Shown: positions 1-6,043 of the stretch, one piece after another
Layout of the letters: each line of letters starts with the position of its first letter
Numbering within the stretch: position 1 is the first letter of the stretch
Source of the DNA: JBCCQH01 sp039024435
GTDB lineage: Bacteria > Bacteroidota > Bacteroidia > J057 > JADKCL01
Length of the DNA: 12,522 bases
Assembly: GCA_039024435.1 (NCBI GenBank)
Contig: JBCCQH010000156.1
Span: forward strand, 1-12,522
Direction: 5' to 3'
Translations under genes and position numbers: made by a program
The notes under the pieces: model-generated
The model's input: the letters and a program-made list of their open reading frames with translations, nothing else
The model's database searches: none
What the model was told of the DNA's origin: nothing

Positions 1-2
1 AC

Positions 3-797
3 GACACCGCCGCAACGCTGGGGGAGCAGATGGGCGCATCGGCATTCAGTGCGATCTTGGGCCACTTGGGCAATTCTCCTTTCGGGCAGGGATTCAGTTC
101 GGGCAAGATCATGGGTTACCTGATCCCGGAGATCATCCTGGCGGTGGGCTCGGCGGGGATTGGGACGGCGGTCAAGGGTGCTTTGGCTGGGTTGAAAGGC
201 TTAAAGACGGCGATGGGCGCCTTTGCGAAGGGCGGGGCAACTGCCTTCCGAGCCGCGCGGGGCGCCATCCTGCAAGTCATGGAAATGGCCTACGCCCTGG
301 TCCGGTCGGGGTCGAAGAAGGCCCAGGCGTTCGGCAAGAAGTTCACGGAGTTGCTGCAGAGATTGCTGCGGATTGGGAATGGTGGCCGGAGCCGGGGTGT
401 TTGGGATTTGCCGCCGTTTGCGCGGGGCCGGGCTTTGGAAACGAGGTTTCCGATCAATCTTCCGGGCAATTATCCTACGATTGATTATTTCGATTACTCA
501 AGGGGCATTGCATCATCTGTGAAATCAATTGACCTGCTTGCCGGATCTTATCAAACTCCCGCGAAGCTCAATGCCGTGCTGAGAAAATATGTTAGGCAGG
601 TTTCCCAGTTTGTTGGCAGAGGTCGTTGGGGTGGAGCATTGCCGATACGGTCCCGCGATATCAATGGTAGGCGATTGGATTTGGTCATTCCGCCCGGTGG
701 GACCGCGGAACAAACCCAAATCGTTCAAGGCCTGGTAGCCTACGGAAATTCGTTACCTAATCCTGTAGAAGTTGTAATTACAATTGCTTCAAATTAA
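3..797 (+). CDS. C-terminal part of a polymorphic toxin with an EC869-like (CdiA-CT) nuclease domain, 5' partial
   Basis: The reading frame is open to the left edge, so this is the C-terminal 264 residues of a larger protein; an ATG at 30 is internal (residues below are counted from it). Residues 30-75 form a hydrophobic, Gly/Ala-rich pre-toxin segment, then a basic helical stretch to about 118. The terminal domain (about 125-255) carries ARGRALE (131-137), TIDYFD (150-155) and SVKSID (163-168), then LDLVIPPGG. The E...D...SxK order fits a PD-(D/E)XK nuclease and matches my memory of the EC869/NC101 CdiA-CT family, known as metal-dependent DNases. A small gene follows 10 bp downstream, as expected for an immunity partner. 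The delivery system cannot be told from this fragment (CDI, Rhs, T6SS or contractile-injection cargo are all possible). GC content drops sharply where the nuclease domain begins. The nuclease family call is fairly strong; the carrier is unknown. Confidence 0.72.
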   Translation, partial: DTAATLGEQMGASAFSAILGHLGNSPFGQGFSSGKIMGYLIPEIILAVGSAGIGTAVKGALAGLKGLKTAMGAFAKGGATAFRAARGAILQVMEMAYALVRSGSKKAQAFGKKFTELLQRLLRIGNGGRSRGVWDLPPFARGRALETRFPINLPGNYPTIDYFDYSRGIASSVKSIDLLAGSYQTPAKLNAVLRKYVRQVSQFVGRGRWGGALPIRSRDINGRRLDLVIPPGGTAEQTQIVQGLVAYGNSLPNPVEVVITIASN

Positions 798-807
798 TTT
801 TCATCTA

Positions 808-1242
808 ATGAAACGAATGTCAACGGCTCTTCACAAGGGTAAAATATATCTTGAGGCAGCAGGGAAAGCCAATACCGGACAGTGGGTGTTTGTTGGATCG
901 GTGGAAGTCTTGGACAAATCCATTGCCGACAACGAACTAGGGAAATCCATCCTGAATGTATTGAATAGGTCTAGGGAAGGGGTTCCCCTGCCGACATCCT
1001 TTGATGGTCCGGGAAATATGGCGATTGCTGCCGGATGCAAGACCTGGCCGCAATTTGCAAGGGATGCGAAAAGCGTCTCATTAGAGTGGGTAGAGAACCA
1101 AGGGACCGAGTTTTTACCCTCAAGATGGGAAGGTCCGCGAAAGGGAGGGACACTGCTGGAGGAAAAAGCATTTGTTGTAAACGATCATTCCCCGGCGAAA
1201 CTGGCAGCCGCCCTGCGCCAGGCCTTCGACCTTTGCGAGTAG
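808..1242 (+). CDS. Probable immunity protein for the upstream nuclease toxin (CdiI / DUF1436-like, tentative)
   Basis: A 144-residue soluble protein without signal peptide or membrane segment, directly after the toxin stop. I chose the ATG at 808; a TTG at 784 would overlap the toxin by 14 bp, and an ATG at 817 is also possible. Visible features are an N-terminal strand-rich part (GKIYLEAAGK, QWVFVGSVEVL), a helix with GKSILNVLNRSREG, a Trp-Pro central segment, and a C-terminal pattern of LPSRWEGPRKGG followed by a helix ending in AAALRQAFDLCE. This layout resembles what I remember of the DUF1436/CdiI family paired with EC869-type toxins, but I cannot verify it. Its role would be to bind the toxin in the cytoplasm and stop self-intoxication. 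Position, size and the lower GC shared with the toxin domain are the main support. Confidence 0.65.
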   Translation: MKRMSTALHKGKIYLEAAGKANTGQWVFVGSVEVLDKSIADNELGKSILNVLNRSREGVPLPTSFDGPGNMAIAAGCKTWPQFARDAKSVSLEWVENQGTEFLPSRWEGPRKGGTLLEEKAFVVNDHSPAKLAAALRQAFDLCE

Positions 1243-1310
1243 CCCCGCATTTCCCCAACTGGTGACTCGTCCGATTGCGAAATCTCTTCTCCTGTGGGGG
1301 GAGGTTTCAC

Positions 1311-2579
1311 TTACCTTGCGGCCAGCCGGACGCTCAGTCGGGCGTCGATCTGGTGGGTGAGGCAGGTATCGTAGGCCACGGGCTTGGGGCCGGGGGTGAT
1401 CCAAAGCTGGTAGTGGCGGCCTTCTTTGCTACCGGCAAAGGGGGAACGGACGCGATTTTCTGGGACCTGTAAGGGACGGGCCGTGACCCGAGGTACCGGG
1501 CGCGCATAGTACTGGGCGCGAAATTCAGCCTCCGGATCACACTGGTCCCGGATCCACATCGCCTCGTCGGCGCGGAGGCGGGTATAGAACCGGCGGGCGG
1601 TTTCGACTTCGCGGTCGAGGTCGCGCTGGATGTCCTCCCATTCAATCGGCATTCTTCGTTGTATCCGCCGGCCATCTTCCTGAACGGTGACTTGCCGATT
1701 GACGGAGGCAAACAGGCTATTGGCGGCTTTGAGGCGGTAGGCGCGCTTGAGTTCGGGCTTAGTGGCAAGGTCGGCGGCCCGCAGCAGGGCGCGTACGGTA
1801 AGGTGTTTGGCGGAGTTGCGTGGACTCCCTTTTGCGAGCAACAGATCGGCCAGGGCTTCCAGCAAGACCGGGGACTTGAAATTGCCGAAGCGCATCATGC
1901 CGGAAATGCCTTTGATCGCCTTTTCCAGTTCTGGCTTGGGGAGGGTGGAAAGGCGTTTTTTGCCCCGCCGCACGTGCGGTTCGTTGTGCCAGGCGAGGAC
2001 AAATCCGTAAAAGTTTTCCGTGTGGGCCTTGCGCAGGTACTGCACGCCCCGGTGGTCGCCGACCGGAGCCAGGGGCAAGGGCATTTGGCCATCTTTCATC
2101 TTGCTGAGGGCGTATTCGACGAGGAGTTTTTGGTAGACTTCCCGCCCAAAATGCGCTTCTGGATTGATTTCGATGGCGGTGCGAATAAACGCTACTCCCT
2201 CGGCAAAACGGCCCGCGTGAATGAGAAAGGTGCCCCGGTTCGCGTAGGTTTCGTAGCGGCAGGGTTGCAGGCTGTCCGCGTATTCCATATAGCGCAGAGC
2301 GATTTCAGAATGTCCCAGCTTGTCCAGGGCGACCGCAAGGTCGTCAATCAGCGGAAGGCTGTCGGGAAATACTGTAAGTTGGGCCTGCCGGTTGCGCATC
2401 CGCCAGTAATAGAACTCCGGAGAGTGCCGCACAAAGTGCCCGACGATCAATTCGTGGATGCCGGGGAATTGTTGCCGCTCCATTTCAACCGTGTCAACGT
2501 CCCACATGCAAGCGTGGACGGCAGTTGCGGGCCATACCGGGGCGATCAGCAGGAGAAATATTAAGCGCTTCATACCCAT
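1311..2579 (-). CDS. Secreted tetratricopeptide-repeat protein of unknown function
   Basis: 422 residues if started at the ATG at 2579 (another ATG at 2573). The frame extends upstream to 2705, but that extension lacks a signal peptide and would overlap the lipoprotein gene. Residues 3-23 form a Sec signal peptide ending VHA before Cys24; the -2 His makes a lipobox unlikely though not impossible. The mature N-terminus reads CMWDVDTVEMERQQFPG, a motif I recall from a family of uncharacterised TPR proteins in several phyla. Two TPR-like units are visible at about 77-106 and 110-140, the second containing YANRGTFLIHAGRFAEG and AIEINPEAHFGREVYQ. The rest is helical and charged, rich in Arg near the C-terminus. 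It lies 22 bp after the small lipoprotein gene, suggesting co-transcription, and it is convergent with the immunity gene. Likely periplasmic or exported; the function is not recognisable. Confidence 0.75.
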   Translation of the reverse strand: MGMKRLIFLLLIAPVWPATAVHACMWDVDTVEMERQQFPGIHELIVGHFVRHSPEFYYWRMRNRQAQLTVFPDSLPLIDDLAVALDKLGHSEIALRYMEYADSLQPCRYETYANRGTFLIHAGRFAEGVAFIRTAIEINPEAHFGREVYQKLLVEYALSKMKDGQMPLPLAPVGDHRGVQYLRKAHTENFYGFVLAWHNEPHVRRGKKRLSTLPKPELEKAIKGISGMMRFGNFKSPVLLEALADLLLAKGSPRNSAKHLTVRALLRAADLATKPELKRAYRLKAANSLFASVNRQVTVQEDGRRIQRRMPIEWEDIQRDLDREVETARRFYTRLRADEAMWIRDQCDPEAEFRAQYYARPVPRVTARPLQVPENRVRSPFAGSKEGRHYQLWITPGPKPVAYDTCLTHQIDARLSVRLAAR

Positions 2580-2601
2580 AGAATGTAGTGGCACGAAAAG
2601 G

Positions 2602-2844
2602 TTACAGGGCGCGCAAGGTGCAGCTCGCGTCGGCTTGGTTGCCGGTACCGAGTTCATTTTCCCGAACCGAGCAGGATTCGGAGGCCGAACTTTCCCGGAG
2701 GTCATTGAACATAAAGGTCCGCTGGGTGGTATCGGGCGGCGACACCGTCAGATCGATGATGGTGCAATCGCAGGCGTAATCGCCTTTCTGGCAGGAAACC
2801 AGGGATAGGCAGGCCAAAAGACAAAGGGCGGAAATCATTTTCAT
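2602..2844 (-). CDS. Small four-cysteine lipoprotein
   Basis: 80 residues from the ATG at 2844; a longer frame to 2922 adds a basic leader with no signal character. Residues 1-17 are a lipoprotein signal ending LSLVSC, so Cys18 would be lipidated and the mature protein about 63 residues. Four further cysteines (25, 27, 58, 75) could form two disulfides after export. The mature part reads QKGDYACDCTIIDLTVSPP and is otherwise polar, with no family I recognise. The gene is 22 bp upstream of the TPR gene on the same strand, so the two probably share a transcript. Being a small exported protein, its existence rests on a convincing signal peptide plus frame length; the function is unknown. Confidence 0.62.
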   Translation of the reverse strand: MKMISALCLLACLSLVSCQKGDYACDCTIIDLTVSPPDTTQRTFMFNDLRESSASESCSVRENELGTGNQADASCTLRAL

Positions 2845-2896
2845 GGCATCGGACTTTGGTGATACAATAAGATAGTGATTTTTTGATTTCCGATTG

Positions 2897-2913
2897 GTGC
2901 GTCCTGGACGCAC
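2897..2913. repeat. Perfect GC-rich inverted repeat GTGCGTCC-T-GGACGCAC
   Basis: Eight-bp arms around one base. In minus-strand RNA it would fold as a 7-bp stem with a 3-nt loop inside the leader of the lipoprotein mRNA. Neither strand has a following T-run, which argues against an intrinsic terminator. It may be a leader hairpin or a protein-binding site. Confidence 0.5.
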
Positions 2914-2960
2914 ACCCTTCAATTACAAATAACCAACACAAGATTCTTCCCGTAGCCGCA

Positions 2961-2980
2961 TTCAAATTTATCAATTTGAA
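2961..2980. repeat. Perfect AT-rich inverted repeat, 8-bp arms, 4-nt centre
   Basis: TTCAAATT, then TATC, then AATTTGAA. It lies between the ceramidase-like gene and the lipoprotein gene and overlaps the candidate -7 element. No T-tract follows on either strand, so it is not a standard terminator. An operator for a dimeric regulator is possible. Confidence 0.5.
2963..2970 (-). promoter_or_regulatory. Candidate -7 element (TAAATTTG) for the lipoprotein-TPR unit
   Basis: On the minus strand this reads TAAATTTG, a perfect fit to the Bacteroidota -7 consensus TAnnTTTG. It lies about 120 bp upstream of the lipoprotein start. I see no clear -33 TTG at the usual spacing. It sits inside a perfect inverted repeat (2961-2980), so part of the match may be due to that repeat. 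Confidence 0.35.
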
Positions 2981-3033
2981 CACCGCGCGGCGGAGGATCT
3001 GAGCACGAAAATTATCCGATGTAAAATTAAAAA

Positions 3034-3843
3034 TCATCCCACGCGCCGCATGAATCCGTAGAAACACCCCGCGGCGGCGGCATTTGTCAGGTGCCACATC
3101 GCGTGTGGTTGAAACCAACTTTCGGGGTCGCAACCGATCCGTTTGATGTCAAATACAAACCACATGATCGCCAGAAGCGTCAAGCCAATGCTCCCCATCA
3201 TCCACCCGCGCGACCGCCGAGTGCCACACCGCACCTGCACCCAAACCGAACTCAGCCCGATCAACCCGAGTACGGCGGGAAAGGTAAACCAGGCTTTGAC
3301 CCGGAAAATGGAATAGCTGGACAGCAGCCACAGCGCAAGATAGACCGCAAGCCAAAGCCACCGGGATGACGTTTGCGGCCCTTGGGCTTCCTGCAGCCGG
3401 TGAAAATTGACCACAACCGGCAACCAACCCACCGCAAAAACCGCCACCAGATCGATCCATTCCCCAAACCAAGTGAGGGACGCGTGAAAAAAGCCACTGC
3501 CGAGAAAGGTAAGTACCAAGGCCCAACCGTACAGCACCGACCAGATCCAGTTCCGCACGATAAAGGTCGGAGCCCGGGATTTTCGGTCGCGCTGCGCAAA
3601 CCCCAGCATCACCACCCCCACAAACAAAAACCCCAGATTGCTGTAGGTATCCGAAGGCTGGCGGATGAACCGATCAATCTGCGGCGGCTCACAGAAATAC
3701 CAAAGCGTATTGCGTTCGGTAAACAGCGAATCCCACGCGTCCGCTCCATCCTGAGTGATCAAATCGGGCAGCGCAAGCAGCACCGCGATGACCAAAGTGG
3801 TCACCGCCGCAATGACAAAAGGACGAACCGATCCGCGCAGCAT
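3034..3843 (-). CDS. Ceramidase-like (CREST superfamily) integral membrane hydrolase
   Basis: 269 residues, ATG at 3843, with about seven hydrophobic segments (about 8-26, 69-82, 97-114, 130-147, 161-180, 187-203, 215-232), typical of alkaline ceramidase-type CREST enzymes. The full catalytic set of human ACER3, as I recall it, is present at matching spacing: Ser116 and His120 in GSGFFHAS, Asp131 eleven residues later in GEWID, and His247/His251 in QPHAMWHL. An N-terminal FCEPP (Glu52) and QPSDTYSNLGF correspond to the metal-binding N-terminal loop. Family members use a zinc bound by three His and one Asp-assisted water to cleave amide bonds, classically ceramide. Many Bacteroidota make sphingolipids, so ceramide is a plausible substrate, but this is inferred; CREST members also act as receptors or transamidases. 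The gene lies 32 bp after porT and is probably in the same transcript. Confidence 0.85.
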   Translation of the reverse strand: MLRGSVRPFVIAAVTTLVIAVLLALPDLITQDGADAWDSLFTERNTLWYFCEPPQIDRFIRQPSDTYSNLGFLFVGVVMLGFAQRDRKSRAPTFIVRNWIWSVLYGWALVLTFLGSGFFHASLTWFGEWIDLVAVFAVGWLPVVVNFHRLQEAQGPQTSSRWLWLAVYLALWLLSSYSIFRVKAWFTFPAVLGLIGLSSVWVQVRCGTRRSRGWMMGSIGLTLLAIMWFVFDIKRIGCDPESWFQPHAMWHLTNAAAAGCFYGFMRRVG

Positions 3844-3875
3844 ACGGCCACGAAGTTAGCGGAATTTCGGTGCGG

Positions 3876-4586
3876 TTACTCGAAATTGATATTTAGCACC
3901 AAAAGCTGGGAGAAAAGGTCGGTGATCGCTTTTGGGAAGCGGGTGCGGTCATCCACGTACAACTGGCGGAGGCCGCGGGTAAAGCGCAGCTCTGGAGATA
4001 ACTTGAGCCGTTCTCCGTAGAGATCCACCCCGAAAGACGCAACGAACGCCACATCAAACGATTGGGTTTTTAGCAGTTCCGGGTCGTTTTGTACCTTTTT
4101 GTTGGCGGCCAAGTTGATGGTCGGCTGGATACCCGTTTGGATGAATACGCGGTAGCGGTTGTAATAATTGGACTTGAACTTGATGACAATGGGCAAATTC
4201 AGGTTCGATGCTTCGATTTTTTTACGGACCAGCGATTCACCATTGTTGGTTTCCGGATCAAAGAAAAATTCAAAGTCGCGCTCTTCCAGGGAGACTGACG
4301 GCAAAAAGCGCAGATCAAAATTGTCCGCCAGTTTGACGTTCGTGATCAGCCCCAAATAGATGCCTGGCTTGTTGATCAGATTGATGCTTTCTACCTTCTT
4401 TCCGGTCTCGGGATCGACTTGATCGATTTGCGCCGTCATATCATAACTCGCCAGGTTGAGGCCCATGGTGAAACCCAGGTTAAAGTCACGGGTATCAAAA
4501 TGGTGCATGCGCTGCGCGAGGGCGGGCAGCGAGACCAGACAAATCAACAAGGTCAATGTTACTTTTCTAATAAGTAGAGCGCGCAT
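3876..4586 (-). CDS. porT: PorT family outer-membrane beta-barrel protein (type IX secretion)
   Basis: 236 residues from the ATG at 4586; a 5' extension to 4640 is possible, but the 4586 start gives a clean signal peptide (MRALLIRK, hydrophobic core, cleavage after SLPALAQ). The mature part shows alternating aromatic/hydrophobic strands of an 8-stranded-type barrel, with FNLGFTMGLNLASYDM at the start, GIYLGLITNVKL, DLRFLPSVSLEERDFEF, and a C-terminal strand ending LLVLNINFE. PorT is an outer-membrane component needed for type IX protein export in Porphyromonas and gliding Bacteroidota (SprT). Adjacency to ubiE is a gene order I recall for porT in this phylum and supports the name over a generic barrel protein. 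It overlaps the end of ubiE by 28 bp, which suggests translational coupling. Whether this organism has the rest of the secretion system is not visible here. Confidence 0.82.
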   Translation of the reverse strand: MRALLIRKVTLTLLICLVSLPALAQRMHHFDTRDFNLGFTMGLNLASYDMTAQIDQVDPETGKKVESINLINKPGIYLGLITNVKLADNFDLRFLPSVSLEERDFEFFFDPETNNGESLVRKKIEASNLNLPIVIKFKSNYYNRYRVFIQTGIQPTINLAANKKVQNDPELLKTQSFDVAFVASFGVDLYGERLKLSPELRFTRGLRQLYVDDRTRFPKAITDLFSQLLVLNINFE

Positions 4587-5287
4587 ATTCCAAAGGATAA
4601 TGGTTGAAAGCGGCAGTTTTTGTAGCCAACTTTTTCGCAAATATTCACAAAATCCTTACCGTGAGGAAATGCCTTGACCGATTCGGGCAGGTACGTGTAG
4701 GCACGACTATCTTTAGAAACCAAACGCCCGATCAGGGGCAAAATACCGCGGAAATAGAGTCCGAACAATTGTTTCATCGGGAAACGCTTGGGGACCGCCG
4801 GCTCGAGGATCACCGCGGCGCCCCCTGGTTGGAGCACCCGCAGCATTTCACTCAACCCTTTTTCCAGATTCTCAAAATTGCGAACCCCAAAACCCACCGT
4901 GATTGCACCGATGCTGTCACTTTCGAAAGGCAAATCCTCCGAATCGCCTTCTACCATTGTGATCAACTCTTTGTGTCCCTTTTTGCGGATTTTTTTCCGA
5001 CCGACTTCCAACATGCCTGGGGAGATATCCAAACCGATGATTTTCTTCGGCTGGAGTTTGGTGGCTTCGATGGCGAAGTCCCCCGTTCCCGTGGCAATGT
5101 CCAGCACCACCTCCGGTGCATAGGACTTCAACAGACGAATCGCCTTGCGCCGCCACAAAATGTCAATGCCTAAACTGAGGAAGTGATTCAAAAAGTCGTA
5201 CCGGGGAGCGATGCTGTCAAACATCTCCGTAACCTGCTCCTTTTTCGAGCGGGCTTCATCTTGATAAGGTGTAACTGTGTTACTCAA
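4559..5287 (-). CDS. ubiE: Demethylmenaquinone methyltransferase UbiE/MenG
   Basis: 242 residues, a normal family length. It C-methylates demethylmenaquinone to menaquinone with S-adenosylmethionine, the last step of menaquinone synthesis. SAM motif I is LDIATGTGDFAI (62-73), followed by GLDISPGML (85-93) and the family signature TVGFGVRNFENLEKGL (130-145). The N-terminal VTPYQD...KKEQVTEMFDSIAPRYDFLN is also typical. The start codon is TTG at 5287: the frame closes upstream at a stop (5309-5311) with no ATG or GTG between, and a start here gives the expected N-terminus. It is divergent from engB; a -7 element lies at 5313-5320. porT begins inside its last codons. The identification is secure, although only the menaquinone role is likely in this phylum. 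Confidence 0.95.
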   Translation of the reverse strand: MSNTVTPYQDEARSKKEQVTEMFDSIAPRYDFLNHFLSLGIDILWRRKAIRLLKSYAPEVVLDIATGTGDFAIEATKLQPKKIIGLDISPGMLEVGRKKIRKKGHKELITMVEGDSEDLPFESDSIGAITVGFGVRNFENLEKGLSEMLRVLQPGGAAVILEPAVPKRFPMKQLFGLYFRGILPLIGRLVSKDSRAYTYLPESVKAFPHGKDFVNICEKVGYKNCRFQPLSFGICALYLLEK

Positions 5288-5312
5288 TAGAAATGGTGGA
5301 TTTAATGTTCAG

Positions 5313-5320
5313 CAAATATA
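5313..5320 (-). promoter_or_regulatory. -7 promoter element for ubiE-porT-ceramidase unit
   Basis: Minus strand reads TATATTTG, a perfect TAnnTTTG match, 26 bp upstream of the ubiE TTG start, so the leader would be short (about 20 nt or less). No convincing -33 TTG was found. Confidence 0.6.
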
Positions 5321-5345
5321 ACGCAGGTTTTCCATCCGAGTTGTA

Positions 5346-5353
5346 TATTTTTG
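5346..5353 (+). promoter_or_regulatory. -7 promoter element for engB
   Basis: Plus strand reads TATTTTTG, matching TAnnTTTG, 78 bp upstream of the chosen engB ATG and only 25 bp from the divergent ubiE element. The two promoters would compete for or share the same face of the region. The -33 box is not clear. Confidence 0.5.
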
Positions 5354-5431
5354 TGGCAAAAATAGTCCCTTTCCTTCACCCAGGAAGGAATGGTCACTCG
5401 GTGGCATAAGAAACGGAATTCCCCAATCACT

Positions 5432-6037
5432 ATGGAGATCAAACAGGTCAAATTTTTGCAAAGCAGCCAATATTACGCCCAATTGCCCCCGGCGCGACGC
5501 CCGGAGTACGCCTTTGTTGGCCGCAGCAACGTGGGAAAGTCTTCCTTGATCAATGCACTCTGCCGCCGCCGCAGCCTCGCCAAGACCAGCTCTACGCCGG
5601 GAAAAACGCAATTGATCAACCATTTCGACGTTGACGGAACCTGGTACTTGGTCGACTTGCCGGGTTACGGCTACGCCAAAGTTTCCAAGCGGGCCCGGCA
5701 AAATTTTGAGCGCATGATTCGGGATTACGTGACCAAGCGCCGCAGCTTGATCTCGATTTTTGTGCTGGTGGACAGCCGCCACGAACCGCAGGCCCTCGAC
5801 CTAGAATTCATGGAGTTTCTCGGGATTTCCGGTATCCCGTTCGTCATTGTCTTTACCAAAGTTGATAAATTGAGCCAGGCCCAGCGCCACCGCAACCTTT
5901 CTGCTTACGCCGATACGCTCCTGGAAACCTGGGAGCAGTTGCCACCCATGTTCATCTCTTCTGCGGAAACGGGGGAGGGACGCGAGGACATCCTGGAATA
6001 CATCGCGGAGAATTTGCAGTATTTCCGGGCAGAATGA
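5432..6037 (+). CDS. engB: Ribosome biogenesis GTP-binding protein EngB/YsxC
   Basis: 201 residues from the ATG at 5432; an in-frame ATG at 5390 adds 14 residues unlike the family, whose members begin close to MEIKxAKFxxSS. All GTPase motifs are present: G1 GRSNVGKS (30-37), switch I with TSSTPGKTQ (52-60, G2 Thr), G3 DLPGYG (75-80), G4 TKVD (142-145) and G5 SSAE (176-179). EngB is an essential TRAFAC-class GTPase that helps late assembly of the 50S ribosomal subunit. It stands alone on the plus strand, divergent from ubiE and convergent with the acyl-CoA reductase gene, whose stop is only 6 bp away; no terminator hairpin is visible between them. Confidence 0.96.
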   Translation: MEIKQVKFLQSSQYYAQLPPARRPEYAFVGRSNVGKSSLINALCRRRSLAKTSSTPGKTQLINHFDVDGTWYLVDLPGYGYAKVSKRARQNFERMIRDYVTKRRSLISIFVLVDSRHEPQALDLEFMEFLGISGIPFVIVFTKVDKLSQAQRHRNLSAYADTLLETWEQLPPMFISSAETGEGREDILEYIAENLQYFRAE

Positions 6038-6043
6038 TGCCCC

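Noticed and set aside
1243..1310. Possible terminator between the convergent immunity and TPR genes
   Set aside because: Only a weak CTCC/GGAG pairing without a T-run; not enough to call.
1659..2564. 301-codon open frame on the plus strand
   Set aside because: Lies wholly antisense to the TPR gene, no domain or signal recognisable, and its residue pattern (Gly/Arg/Val rich) looks like a shadow of GC-rich coding sequence.
2983..2990. CCGCGCGG palindrome next to the AT-rich inverted repeat
   Set aside because: Only 8 bp in a GC-rich context; expected by chance.
3373..4020. 215-codon plus-strand frame
   Set aside because: Antisense to the ceramidase-like gene and porT; highly basic composition typical of a shadow frame.
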